DNA from: Sepiola atlantica
Taxonomy: Eukaryota > Mollusca > Cephalopoda > Sepiida > Sepiolidae
Length of the DNA: 64,000 bases
Direction of reading: 5' to 3'
Assembly (NCBI GenBank): GCA_963556195.1
Contig: OY744517.1
Location: 142,708,847 to 142,772,846 of the forward strand
Shown: positions 10,356 to 21,196 of the stretch, piece after piece
Layout of the letters: the number at the start of each line of letters is the position of its first letter
Position numbering within the stretch: position 1 is the stretch's first letter
Notes under the pieces: generated by a model
Database searches by the model: none
Seen by the model: the letters and a program-made list of their open reading frames with translations, nothing else
What the model was told of the DNA's origin: nothing
Position numbers and translations under genes: made by a program

Positions 10356-10732
10356 TCTATCTATGTATATATAATAAAGGAGCACACCTCTATGTGTGCT
10401 TGTCTATCCTTAAAAACGAAGACATACTAGCGAGTACTATAGTATAAGTGTATTCACATGTCCAATTTGCATGTGAATTGAATGAAAGTAGTTCTGCGTC
10501 TCTAACTGCCGCTTAAAGAAGCTAATAACACTTTTCTAACATGTTACACAACGAAATTAATTTATTTATACTCGTTAGTTTAAGAGTATCAACATATATC
10601 TGAATAGCTGAGTGGTTAAGATATCAAGGTGACAACATCAAGGTAACTGTTAACATAAACCCTCCTTAATATGATGTTGCATATGATACTATTCCACACT
10701 CTAACTCGGGCAACGCCGGGTAACCTTATTAG
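10356..10732 (+). mobile_element. Possible short Helitron-like element
   Basis: Starts A|TCTATCTATGTATATATAATAAAG, close to the usual Helitron 5' form, and runs into a GTGTGCTTGTCTATCC segment. It ends with CGGGCAACGCCGGG (10707-10720) and TTAG|T at 10729-10732 (CTRR would be expected, so one base is off). At 10603 it includes TAGCTGAGTGGTTAAG, a near-perfect tRNA A-box of Ser/Leu type, with no B-box found. 377 bp, non-coding. Confidence 0.4.
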
Positions 10733-10773
10733 TATTATATAAATTTGATCAAAATTGGTATTTGAAGTTTTAA

Positions 10774-10970
10774 AGGAGGTCCCCCTAGCTCCCTTAGGTA
10801 AAGAAGGCACTTACAGATTCAGGACCACTTCCATTACCTTCCTCAGAAAATTATATACATATGATTGTAATTTCATCTAAATAGAATACATGTGATGTTT
10901 TAATGAGGTTATGCCCCCATAACCCCCTTATTCGCGAACACCTCCATTGTCTTCCCCGGTAAATCTTACA
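10774..10970 (-). repeat. 132-bp units, inverted copies
   Basis: The reverse complement matches the 9681-10075 units (GGGGAAGACAATGGAGGTGT, GGGGGCATAACCTCATTAAA and similar blocks), giving inverted clusters about 0.7 kb apart. Confidence 0.7.
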
Positions 10971-11165
10971 TAAAAATACACTTTTATATTTTATGTAGAT
11001 TCTCTAACCTTTCTTCCTTTAAGGAGAACGCACACGCATCACAAACATACACACATTGAGTGTTATAGTAAAGCCTATTTTACAAGCCAGTTAATTCAAT
11101 CCGCATACTAGACAAATATCTGGTGATTAATTTTGAGGAATATGTCAACCAAATATTATAGTTTA

Positions 11166-11200
11166 CTAGTTCTACTTTTCCGGCGTTGCCCGGGATGTAG
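11166..11200 (-). mobile_element. Helitron-like 3' terminus
   Basis: On the minus strand CCCGGGCAACGCCGG is followed by ten bases and CTAG|T at 11166-11169. The same GGGCAACGCC phrase occurs at 10707-10720 and 42211-42225. Only this end is visible. Confidence 0.35.
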
Positions 11201-12200
11201 TGAAGTCATTTTTGGTTTTAATTTTTATTTGTTAGCACATTTTAAAATTTAAGGTAGATAACTCTTATTATACTATTCAATTTAATATGAGTTATCCCAT
11301 TTGCTAATTTTTTGTTTTATCTGTCTGTTTTAATAAAACTATTTCATACCAGCAGTCATCTGGGCCAGACTAAGTAATTTTAGAAATACATTGTAGCTAA
11401 ACACGTTATTATTGCTAATAACAAGGTACAACAGTAACATATGAAAATTGGTTAGCCGGAAGCAAAGTTTTATTTGTATTCTTAAATGCTATTTGCGTCT
11501 GACTTTATATGGAAGATTACCAGAAATTGGATATTCAGTTATGGAAATATGCAAACATTACGTCTTTTTAAGGTATTAAAAGGAAAAAGCTTGATTACAT
11601 TTTTTAAATAGTTTTACGACATATCAACTTTTTTTTTATTTATTAATGTTGCAATATTGGATATTGGTGTCTTAAAATAGTGTTAAAAACGGAATTTTGT
11701 AGATTTGGTTAAATTAAGAAGAGGCATAAAAAATTCCATTAGAAGTTAAATATTAGAACTAAAACTACGTCTTGAAAACGTCTTGTTTCTGAACCGCGAA
11801 GGAGAGCGGTTGTGTTTTGTATAACTGCCCCCTTTCCCTATTGGAGAAAGGTAAAGGGACGATCCCATTAGGTATTATTAACATTTATGCATAGATATAT
11901 AGACAAATATTTGTTGAACCCCAAATGATTGTGTGCTGCTATTATTAATAACTTTTACAACTGATGTTACTACAAACAAGACGAAAATCAACACGCATCA
12001 CGACAGAGGTACAACTGCTGTTAAAAACACAGAAAAAGAATAGGAGAAAATAAACTACTGCTGCGTGCCGTCAACACAACACGACTCTAGCCGTTTACGT
12101 GATGAATTGCCGCCCAGATAATCTGCTGGTTAAACGAATTGCTCCACCGTAGTGCTACGTTATTTAATGTTGAATCCAGTATTTTGTAAATATTTTAGCT
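11201..12200. other. No gene recognised
   Basis: AT-rich, no long frame and no terminal repeats that I can see. Confidence 0.6.
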
Positions 12201-12676
12201 AAAATAGAAAGTATACACTTCATCATGGTCGATATATCTGAAATTGGAAATTGCGAAACTGTGTTAATAAAAACAATCCCAATTATATTTTGGGCCGGAT
12301 TTTTTTCAACAATTTGTTTAATTGTTAGAAAATAATAAAAGTAAACAGTTTTTTATAATTGGAAATTTTAATTTTTTATTTTGTAAATATTTTTAACAAA
12401 TAATCAAATAAAACTTTTTTATTATTGGAATATTTTTTATTTTGAAAATATTTTTTAAATAGTTAAATTATTAATCAAATCTAATTATATTACAAAGTAA
12501 CGCACAATTATTAACAAATAATGAATGCAAACTTTATAAATGATAAACATAAAAATTACGTCAAAAGCTATGCGGCCATAAAATAATGTCGGATGTTTTT
12601 TTTGGATTAGAACTAGTTCGCAATTTCTCGATATCAGATACGGCGGCCGTGATGAAGTGGATACTTTTTATTTCAC
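12201..12676. mobile_element. Possible MITE with degenerate about 62-bp arms
   Basis: 12201-12262 matches the reverse complement of 12613-12676 at roughly three quarters of positions. The best blocks are ACTTCATCAYGGYCG and GAAATTGCGAACT. The centre is very AT-rich and non-coding. The arms are old; exact ends are uncertain. Confidence 0.5.
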
Positions 12677-13305
12677 CAATTTTTATCCTTCACGTTTTTA
12701 ATATATTCCAAAATGTATTCATGTTGTTTTTTTTAATCTAGTTATTCAAGATATTAATGTATGTAACACGGCAGGTTGCAGTTGCATGCCATAAACCAAA
12801 CACGTTCTATATGACTCATCTATGAAACACTGAACGCCACTATCACTCAGTTTTAGAATCGACCTAGAAATAATAGCCACTATAAGAGGTGACACTTTAC
12901 AAAGCTCCAACACTGTGGTCTCACCACCGGATATAGTTTAACGTCATACCCAGGGCACGTGACAAGGAGGTAGGTGTGAATAATGTGATACCGACGCAAA
13001 CTGACGACCTGTCGGTTTCATAGGACCAATTTCACTGTAGATGTTGCAAACCTTCGCAGAGTCCCTCCTATAAGTACCGGATTCTAGAACCAACTGGGGG
13101 AATCAATACCAACGAGGGAATTGAGCTGGTAAAAAATGCCGACTCATTCGAATTTACGATTTAGGACACGTGACACTTTCTAATTTTTATGGGCCATTCT
13201 CCGACTCTGTATCAACTTGATAATATTTAAAAAAAAATGTAGTAGAATATATCTCTAACTGAAAATTTTCTTTTTTTTTGTACGTTATGCATTATAACCT
13301 TATGT
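12677..13305. other. No gene recognised
   Basis: No open frame over 60 codons. A stretch around 13269-13327 is echoed near 13719-13784 (TGTTTCTGACATTGAGAATA), so at least part is an old duplication of about 455 bp. Confidence 0.5.
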
Positions 13306-13309
13306 TTCT

Positions 13310-13545
13310 GACATTGAGAATATAACACTGCTGGGCTGCTTCCCAGTTGACTACAACATAGTCGTTTTCAAGTCAAATGTAAACAAATTCTTGTTGAGCC
13401 GTCCTCTTAAATAATCAAATTCTGACCAATTTTCACCTTCGTTTCCAATCATCACGGTGTTGTCTAACCGTCTACATGACACTCATTACCCCTTATCCTC
13501 GAGTGGCCTTTGGGCCTTGATAAATGGTTACTCTTTTTTAAAAAA
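13310..13545 (+). pseudogene. LINE family 1, 3' end fragment
   Basis: Translates with frame breaks to GCFPVDYNIVVFKSNVNKFL, the usual last residues of an APE-type LINE reverse transcriptase ORF (a WN..P.G...YN...FKS.VNK pattern), followed by a 3' UTR with CTTATCCTCGAGTGGCC and GGGCCTTGATAAATGG. Related copies: 14195-14705, 16440-16975, 18183-18745, 39222-39455, 47605-48040, 59280-59745. Confidence 0.65.
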
Positions 13546-14190
13546 GAAACATTATATAGAGGTTACCCTCGATTTTAATAGCGTTATTTTTTAATCGAAA
13601 TAACAGCCACAACAATGGCTCAGAGGAACGAGAAATCCATATAACACCATTGTTCATTCCGTTTTGCAGGTGACCATGCGAAACAGAGCTCCATACAGCT
13701 TTATACTTCACCAACTACTTTTTTCTATACATGTATGTTGTGAACTATAAGATCATGTTTCTCACATTGAGAATATAGACATTATATAAAGAATAGCTTT
13801 TATTTTGCGGTTGTCTGCCAATAATCCGATTTTATCGACGTTAGTTTTTACAGGGTGTCGTCTCCACCATCTCAGATGGGGCGTCTAATATTTCCAAATG
13901 TTAACCGATCTAGTACTGAACAGAACCGGTGTGTCAACATGCCGTATTTTAGCTGAAAATTAGAAAGAGAAAAAATAAAAAGGCCAAAGATCAAGAAGCT
14001 TGTATATCAACAATCGAAAAGGTTTCTAGAACTACACATCTTCCGAGTTCAGGTATCGAAATAATTTGGTCCGAATTATTAAAAAAACACAAAAGTAAAA
14101 GATACATAAATGGTATGTTTTACAACATTCCAAAAACTCCAAAACAATCAGAAGGCGAGGAAATTCTTCTTTGACGAAAGCGCCTCTTTA
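13546..14190. other. No gene recognised
   Basis: AT-rich, partly an old duplicate of 13270-13330. No coding signal. Confidence 0.55.
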
Positions 14191-14194
14191 TGTA

Positions 14195-14705
14195 CTAACG
14201 AGTCACCGTTTACCAAGACCCAAAAGCCACTCGGATAAGGGTTACTGAGTTTGTAAGGTGAACGGTGAGACAACACCGTGAGGATTCGAAACGATGCTTG
14301 AAACTACACAGAATTTGATGACTTAAGACGACGGCTCAACAAGAACACGTTACTATTGGACTTGAAAACGACTATGTTGTAGTCAGCTGGAAAGCAGCAC
14401 CGCGGATTTGTGTTCTACAGACCGGTAGTTTTTGGAAAGTAACTTTGCTCATTGAAGTTCTGTTTAGTTTTAGGTAGTCAGAGGAAGAAAGGGAAATTAT
14501 TTACAGTATGTGTAGCTAAACTAGATTTTGTTGCGAATGTTTTATCGGGGCTACCGAAGATTTATACTCAGTCGAGAATCTACCATACAAAATAACGATA
14601 ACGTAGAGAAATACCAGCAACATCTCTTCTGTGAGAAAGAGGCGGCAGGGAAAAGATTTCGAAGTCGGTTTTTGAGTCGTCTTCGATTTTTTAGTTCATT
14701 TGCCG
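14195..14705 (-). pseudogene. LINE family 1, C-terminal and 3' UTR fragment
   Basis: On the minus strand, with frameshifts: an LRNLF segment, VAGISLRYRYF, STE, then ADYNIVVFKSN and the family 3' UTR (TATCCGAGTGGCTTTTGGGT). It is cut at 14706 by the start of a 21-bp minisatellite. Same family as 59280-59745. Confidence 0.65.
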
Positions 14706-14708
14706 TCC

Positions 14709-16325
14709 ACACCAAGCTTAGAACAACCCACAGCAAACTTTAAACAACCGACACTAACTTTGAAACGACCCGTACCAAGCTTGAAAATAAACACATTACG
14801 TTTGAAACCACTCATGCCAAACGCGAAACAACTCACACCAAACTTGACACAACCCGCACAAGATTGAAGCAACCCACACAAAACTTGAAACAACGCGCAC
14901 CAAGCTTGTAAAACCCCACACCAAACTTAAAATCAACCACACCAACCTTGAAACAACCCATACCAAACATGAACAACCAACACCAAACTTGAAACAAGAC
15001 GCACCAAACTTGAAACAACCCACACCAACTTTGAAACAACCCGCACTAAGCTTGAAAAAATACAGTACGCTTGAAACCACTCACACCAAACTTGACACAA
15101 CCCGCACAAGCTTGAAGAAACCCACACAAAATTTGAAACAACACGCACCAAGTTTGAAACAATCCACACCGAATTTGAAATTAACCACACTAAGCTTGAA
15201 ACCGATCAAAGCAAACTTGAACAACCCACACCAAACTTTAAAAGAACTATACGCAGCTTGAAACAACCCACACCAAATCTGAAACTATACAACACCAAGC
15301 TTTAAACAACCCACACAAAACTTAAAACAACAAATACAAAGCTGGAAACAACCAACACCAAGTTTGAAACAACCCACACCAAGCTATAAAAAACTCACAC
15401 CAAACTTGAAACACCCCACACAAAACTTTAAACACCCCGCACCAAGCTTGAAACCGTTGACACCAAACTTTAAACAACCCACATCATTCCTGAAACAACC
15501 CTCACCAAACTTAAAACAACTCACACCAAGCTTTAATCAACTCACAGAAAACTTGAAACAACTATAACCAAACTTGAAACAATCCATACTAAGCTTTAAA
15601 CCGTTCACACCGAACGTGAAACAACCTATATAAAACATGAAACAAGACGCAACAAGCTTGAAACAACCCACAGCAAGCCTCAAACATCCCACATCAAACT
15701 TGAAAAAACGCGCACAAAACTTGAAGCAACCAACAGCAAACTTTAATCCGTTCAAACCAAACTTGAAACAATCCACATTGACTTGAAACAACCCGTACCT
15801 AGTTTAAAATAATCCACACCAAACTTAAAACAACCCGCATTAAGATTGAAACAACCCATAACAAACTTCAAACAACGCGCACCAAGCTTGAAACAACCGG
15901 CACCAAACGAGAAACAACCAACATCAAACAAGCAACAAGTATCAAGCTTGAAACAACACACACTAAACTAGAAACAACGCGCATAAAACTTGAAACAACC
16001 CACACAAAACTTAAAATAACCCGTACCAAGCTAGAAACAACCCACACTAAACTAGAAACAACTCACACCAAGCTTGAAACAACCCACACCAAACTAGAAA
16101 CAACTCACACCAAGCTTGAAACAACCCACACTAAACTAGAAACAACTCACACCAAGCTTGAAACAACCCACACCAAACTAGAAACAACTCACACCAAGCT
16201 TGAAACAACCTACACCAAACTAGAAACAACCCGCACTAAGCTTGACACAAACCACACCAAACTAGAAACAACCAACGTCAAGCTTGAAATAACCCACACC
16301 AAACTAGAAACAACCCGCACCGAAC
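14709..16325 (+). repeat. 21-bp minisatellite, about 77 units
   Basis: Unit GAAACAACCCACACCAAACTT with many point variants and a few indels. Because 21 is divisible by 3 it gives long false frames: LKQPTPN-type on the plus strand, FQVWCGL-type on the minus. Variation includes stops and frameshifts, so I do not regard it as coding. Confidence 0.93.
16050..16310 (+). repeat. 42-bp higher-order zone within the 21-bp minisatellite
   Basis: Two monomer types alternate, one ending AAGCTT and one ending AAACTAG, with about six nearly identical 42-bp dimers. This homogenised end contrasts with the diverged left part of the array. Confidence 0.8.
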
Positions 16326-16439
16326 ACAAACGGCTGGGACTCAATAAAATCACACATTGTGTTATTCATAGAAATTCGCAAATGATTTTATCTTGTTGAC
16401 GACTAAAATTAAATCGAAATTAAACCAGAGAAAAAACGG

Positions 16440-16720
16440 ACAGTTCATTGTAGTTGTAGTAATAAGACAAGGTCTTGCTGTGAATGCCTTATAAGGAATT
16501 AGTCGAGCACTTCACAGTGTAATAACGATAGAGTATAGAAAACCTAGCAACGTCTTTTTCACCGAGAAAAGGGGTGTAAAGAACAAAATAGACCCCCCCC
16601 CCCACTAGATAGCGAGTTTGATTTTTTACATTGTCAAGGCAAGAAAGAGTGCTCTGGGTGGCATCTCCCCAGATGTGGCCACACTACTCCATCTTAGGAC
16701 GTATCTCACTCTTATTGTTC
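16440..16720 (-). pseudogene. LINE family 1 C-terminal fragment
   Basis: The minus strand carries the CACATCTGGGGAG..CCCGGAGCACTCT region also seen in the 59161-59220 copy, then a DVARFSILYRYY-like segment. It overlaps the part of the ORF present at 14195-14705, so it is a second copy and not the other half of that one. A C11 homopolymer is at 16592. Confidence 0.55.
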
Positions 16721-16860
16721 TTCATTTAAGAAGAAAGGAAACGTCGACGGCTGGATGCTGGTCGGTGCGAGAATAACACTTTATCCTCGGAATCACAACG
16801 ATAAGCAAAGCTAAAGGCGTCAAATTAAATTATAATTCACAATTTTTTGTACTAATATCA

Positions 16861-16975
16861 CTATTTACCAAGGCTTAAAAGCCACTCGAGAATAAGGATG
16901 TATAGAATGGAAAGATTGAATGAAGAATATTACGAGATGATTGAAAGACGTTATTCTATCACGAGTGTACACCCT
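16861..16975 (-). repeat. LINE family 1, 3' UTR fragment
   Basis: ACCAAGGCTTAAAAGCCACT and CGAGAATAAGG match the end of the family 3' UTR in minus orientation. Confidence 0.5.
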
Positions 16976-16998
16976 CGGTCAAAACTAACAGAAAAAAT

Positions 16999-17108
16999 GA
17001 TGCTTTGCCAGTGTTCGCACTAATATTCATATCAAATCATAGAATTACCCCAGTAATTTAATTTCATATATAAATCATTATCATTTCCGATGACCTAAAG
17101 AAAAATAT
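16999..17108 (+). repeat. Dispersed repeat family C, copy 1
   Basis: ATGCTTTGCCAGTGTTCGCA, CATTCATATCAAATCA and ATTATCAT..GACCTAAAG blocks occur in the same order at 63868-63988. Unknown family. Confidence 0.65.
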
Positions 17109-17411
17109 TTATCTTCAGCTTTTTATTTAGAGTGAAGGATTTCTTTCCGAATTGATTTCAGGCGCTGTGTGTGTGTGTGTGTCTGGGTAGTCTGTCTTAT
17201 TTGCTTTCATGCTACCCGTAAAAACTTGGAACGGTTTCGTCCGGCACGTTTTCTACTTGCGTGACGCGATTACTAACACTGTTTCCATCTCCAGTAAAAA
17301 CAATAACAAAACTACGTAACTTGGATAAAACTGATTTATAAAATGTAAGACAGGTGCTTGCCCTTTTAATCAAGCTAATGGTAAGTCCTCTTCTTTCTAC
17401 AATACAAGTTA

Positions 17412-17530
17412 ATCCTGTAATACCCACGGAGAAAGGTTTTTCTATATCGTTCCCGAAATTGAGGATTTGAAAGACAGGATCCGAGAAGAAATCAATACAA
17501 TTCTACTTGAGATCACACGGAGAGTCACTG
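17412..17530 (+). pseudogene. Possible mariner/IS630-like transposase tail
   Basis: Translates VPEIEDLKDRIREEINTI..EITRRVTENFRS, resembling the C-terminal pattern of some insect-type mariner/IS630 proteins (LR.RI......I....LR.V...FR.R). Only about 40 residues match and the catalytic core is absent. A chance match is possible. Confidence 0.35.
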
Positions 17531-17544
17531 AGAACTTCCGATCT

Positions 17545-17920
17545 GACAACGACCCCGTCAATCTATTGCAAAGAAAAGTCTCCATTTATTTCATATCATT
17601 TTTAAAACACATCATCGCAGTTCCTTGTTTACAAGTCTACCGCTCCCTTTCTTTGAATCGTAAGCTGCTGCTTTTTCTCCTTTCAAAATGGCGGATGTTT
17701 TTTTTCTGTTAGTCACAAACGCCTCAAGAATAAGGGTTGTCACTATATCGACACTGGGAACGACTCCGCCAATGTATTGCTAAGAACAGTCGCCATTTAT
17801 CCCATATCATCTTCAAAACACATTAAAACAAAATTATTTTCAATTATTCGAAAAATATTCAGTTCCCTTCTAGAGAGTTGTGTATTTTTCTTATATCCAT
17901 TTAAAATGTGTAAGGTCTTA
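17545..17920 (+). repeat. About 210-bp tandem duplication
   Basis: AACGACCCCGTCAATCTATT at 17549 is repeated as AACGACTCCGCCAATGTATT at 17759, and downstream blocks (CCATTTAT..CATATCAT, AAACACAT, TTCAAAATG) recur in order. Confidence 0.65.
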
Positions 17921-18114
17921 CTGTTTCACCATCCACAGCCAACTTATCTATCTGTATTTCTCCTCTGATGATAAGATTTCGATCTTTGAAAAGCCTTGAC
18001 TTAAGGAAAGAATAATAAACACTAGTCTATTACAGAATACACCTTGCATTGAACAATCGAAATTTGAAATAAATTTGAACATTCGTATATGTTTATCACT
18101 TTTATTTCTTTTAC

Positions 18115-18116
<2 letters not shown>

Positions 18117-18176
<60 letters not shown>
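18117..18176. repeat. (TA)n microsatellite
   Basis: About 60 bases of TA, a few bases before a LINE family 1 3' end. Confidence 0.97.
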
Positions 18177-18180
<4 letters not shown>

Positions 18181-18182
18181 GA

Positions 18183-18745
18183 GTCACCAATTATCAAAGC
18201 TAAAAATCACTCGGGTATAAGGCTTGATGAGATGAATTGATTGTCAGTTGAATGATGAAGAATATCGTTAGAGGATTGAAAATAAATGAACTAAATTTGA
18301 TTACTTAACAGGACGGTTTAGGGCAAGTGTTTGTTGACATTAGATTTGAACCTGCCCATGTTTTTATATAGAGGGAAGCATTTCCGTGGTAATGTGTCCC
18401 ACCGATGAGAAGTTTTTGGAAAGAAACCCTGTTCATGGAAATTACATTTGATATTAGACACACGGAGGAAGACTGGAAATATCTTTGCAGTTGTAGGAGT
18501 AAGACGAGTTCTAACTGTAAATGTTTTACAAGGAAGAATTAGAGATGGAAGCTCAGTCGAGCACTTTCCATGAAAATAACGACAGAATAGAAAAAGACTG
18601 TGATATAGGGGCTGTAGAGAACAGAAGGGATAAAACCCCTAATATGTTGCGAAGTCGATTTTGTATTCTGTTAAGTTAAAAAAAAGACTGCTCCGAGCTT
18701 CGTCTCTCCATATGTGTCAGCAATGCTTCATCATTGGGACATATC
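18183..18745 (-). pseudogene. LINE family 1, C-terminal and 3' UTR fragment
   Basis: Minus strand from about 18745: a CACATATGG..GAGACGAAGC block, then RYF-type, SEL and FKS.VN codons with breaks, then the 3' UTR ending at ACCAATTATCAAAGC. Fairly complete for the terminal 560 bp of the family. Confidence 0.6.
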
Positions 18746-19529
18746 TGTTATATAAACAATTTTATTTTGAACGGTAATCTGTTTGCAAGGTGCTTGCGAT
18801 ACACCATATCAATTAAGAATAGATGTGTAAGAGTTCCTCCTACTCTTCCCAGCAACACCAATTCACCTTGATAACACACGATGTCCGTGCTTCTACTTCT
18901 TACTGAATAACCTTTCAAAATATCTACACACTTTTCTTTTTTTTTATTCTTGATCAGTTCGAGTCTGTTTTTGTTGTTGTTGTTTTACTTTTTTCTCTCT
19001 CGACAGGATAGATCGTGCACTTGGCGTGTGTGACTCCTGAGAGTCAGATCTAGAACGATAAAAACAATAAGAGCTGAAGATAAAAATAATAAAAAACGGG
19101 GATGCGCCATGGGTTGCCCGTAATGCCCTCATTGTATCTTTCTACCGGGAGGCCTTTGCTCCTCTGTGTGGGCAGGGAGTATAAGCCTCCGCGGAATCAG
19201 GTAATAGAAGGCACTAGAAAACGCATACGCCCCTAGCACAATAAATATTCGACAAGAACGAGTGTTATTTTAAGAGAAGTTCATTCAGACTGAGCGTTTA
19301 GTGGTGAACATACTTTTACAAACTTGAGCGTGACAGATCGACGAAACGACGAATGGACGGACAGACTGATCCTCTTATTGTGATGCTTGAACGCATATTT
19401 CGAACAAAAGCATGATAGATCGACAGAAATGATATTTAAAATTTAAGCCCGACAAACTGATGGATAAGAAAACCTATTTCAGCCAAAAAATATATTTCAA
19501 ACTAAAGCGTGACAAACAGACAGACGAAA
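18746..19529. other. No gene; degenerate GCGTGACAGA repeats at the right side
   Basis: The left part has no recognised feature. From about 19310 to 19540, and again at 20470, phrases of the type CTTGAGCGTGACAGATCGAC recur 3-5 times with drift, so this is an old dispersed or tandem repeat. Confidence 0.5.
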
Positions 19530-19628
19530 AGCGTGACAGACCGGCCGTTTTCATTAGATAACCGTAGTTAATCGACGCTGAGTCCGAACGGTACCAGATA
19601 GGTGCCCATTTTGGAATATCAGGCACTC
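19530..19628 (+). pseudogene. 5S rRNA-derived sequence (copy 1)
   Basis: ACAGACCGG, CCGTAGTTAATCGACGCTGA, GTCCGAACGGTACC, GATAGGTGCCC and GGAATATCAGGCACT follow 5S rRNA order (the conserved GAAGTTAAGC..GTAC..GGATGGGTGACC..GGAATACCGGGTGCT part). The 5' quarter and the closing helix are lost. It ends in a CATT microsatellite, consistent with a 5S-derived SINE or a retropseudogene. Confidence 0.6.
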
Positions 19629-19661
19629 ATTCATTCATTCATTCATTCATTCATTCATTTC
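19626..19661. repeat. (CATT)n microsatellite
   Basis: About nine CATT units directly following the 5S-like sequence. Confidence 0.95.
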
Positions 19662-19734
19662 GTATGAATCAGATGATTATATTTTTGGCATTGGTTTCTC
19701 CGATATACTTCTAGTTAGAATTGTTTCTAGAAAG

Positions 19735-19885
19735 ACATCGGGTACTTACGGGCGGGACCACGTGAAGGTTGCCAACATTCTAAGTGAAAGTGTTTCTGTG
19801 GAACGAACTGGATTCGAACTTGGTACACCCAGGTCGTCAATCCCTGTCGTTAAACACTTAGCTACCGTCACTTCCCACCAGGCGC
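19735..19885 (-). repeat. tRNA-derived SINE-like sequence
   Basis: The minus strand has GGTAGCTAAGTGTTTAACG (A-box-like) and, about 40 bases on, AAGTTCGAATCCAG (B-box-like), the spacing of an internal Pol III promoter. No clean cloverleaf forms. About 80 bp of body follows. Confidence 0.5.
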
Positions 19886-20149
19886 TGATTGTGGGAGGAC
19901 GTCCATCCATCATTGCGGACCCCGCTGTAGCTCAATATTAACGCGCAAGAAGAAGAAGAAGAAGAGGTTTGTGTGAGGACGTCAACATCTAACCGAAAAA
20001 AAACAACAACAAAAAAATCCTGCAAAAACTAACGTCGTTAACAACATCTCCCCTGACCTGTATACACTAGCGACTAATTCTATTTATCTTCCTCCCACAA
20101 GGTAAGATGTGACACAAGGTTGGGAAAGTGAGATTGAAAAACCAGCGCT

Positions 20150-20345
20150 CGAGAATTTGAGCACTCTGGCCATTTAAAAATGGCCTGGACAGCCCCGTCG
20201 GCATTCCCGGTAGGGGCGCCTCAGGCGATTAGCAATAAACTAACCCCTTCTCAAAGGGTGAGAAGGCAAAGCCTGGGAGGGTGCACCTCCGAGAACTGCA
20301 CAGGACGGACAACCGATAGACCGGCGTAAATCCAGACCCGAAGGC
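20150..20345 (+). repeat. Dispersed repeat family D, copy 1
   Basis: Shares GTCGGCATTCCC..TAGGGGCGCC, AATAAACTAACC, a GGGAGGGTGCACCTCC-like block and ACAATACC with 39050-39220 and 39600-39780. SINE-like in size (about 190 bp), GC-richer than its surroundings. No A/B boxes identified. Confidence 0.65.
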
Positions 20346-20696
20346 CCGGACAATACCGGTCTATTGGGTGATGTAAAAACCCCTGGTTGACACACCCCGT
20401 CCTGCTGAATCACCGTACCAGGACAGGAGAAGCATTCACTGTTCAAATTCAGAGCTGTAAATGCTATTTCAAACTGAAGCGTGACAGGCCGACAGACAAC
20501 GCATATAAACATGATGTTAAGATGTGGATTGCTTCATATTCAAGGAACCGCCCAACAACAGTCACGAAAAGACACTCAATGACACCTGCGTGATCAGAGG
20601 TGTTTCTCGACCAGCTGCCGATTTGCCTAAATTCAGACACACCCGTCAGAATATCGTCCGATTTACCCAAAGGAGCCATACGTAATTATAGTTATA

Positions 20697-20727
20697 CTAG
20701 CTATAATACCCATCCTGTGACGGGTAC
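20697..20727 (-). mobile_element. Helitron-like 3' terminus
   Basis: The minus strand shows an imperfect hairpin TACCCGTCacagGATGGGTA (one mismatch), a short spacer, then CTAG|T at 20697-20700. The 5' end is not located. Confidence 0.4.
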
Positions 20728-20861
20728 ACAATAATAAGACACCAATATTATTATTTTGATTATTTGTATGTCATTCTCACAACGTTTCGGCCGATTTAAC
20801 CTTCGACCGCCTTCAAGTGTATCTTGACGAAGTTAGGAATTTTTAAATTGAACTCGGGGAT

Positions 20862-20965
20862 CTATGAAGAAAAACCGGGTTTCATAATACTTGGATTAGG
20901 GGTTCGAATCGTCCGAACGGCGGTACGGTTACATAATTTCTATACTGACGAGTGTAGATAAAATT

Positions 20966-20968
<3 letters not shown>
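20862..20968 (+). repeat. tRNA-related repeat, copy 1
   Basis: TTCATAATACTTGGATTAGG followed by GGTTCGAATCGTCC (B-box-like) and CGGTACGGTTACATAATT. The same order occurs at 21197-21305, where an A-box is better preserved. Confidence 0.55.

Positions 20969-21008
<40 letters not shown>
20969..21008. repeat. (TA)n microsatellite
   Basis: About 38 bases of TA right after the tRNA-related repeat. Confidence 0.96.
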
Positions 21009-21011
<3 letters not shown>

Positions 21012-21196
21012 TATGGATATTAAAAAATATTTAATAATAATTATCAAGCTCCGATAAGTCAAGCCCTTTGTAGAGAAATTATATTGAAGAATCAAAGTAA
21101 ACCACGTTGCTAGGGTATCTCTTTTTAGGAGATCGGAGCCCTGTTAAATCTAATTACTTGTGTTCTCAAACTTCAAAACGTGATAGTCACGAAGGC

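Noticed and set aside
14796..15961. Cys-rich FQVWCGL repeat proteins on the minus strand and KQPTPN proteins on the plus strand
   Set aside because: Translation of a 21-bp minisatellite with stops and shifts scattered through it; no single frame spans the array.
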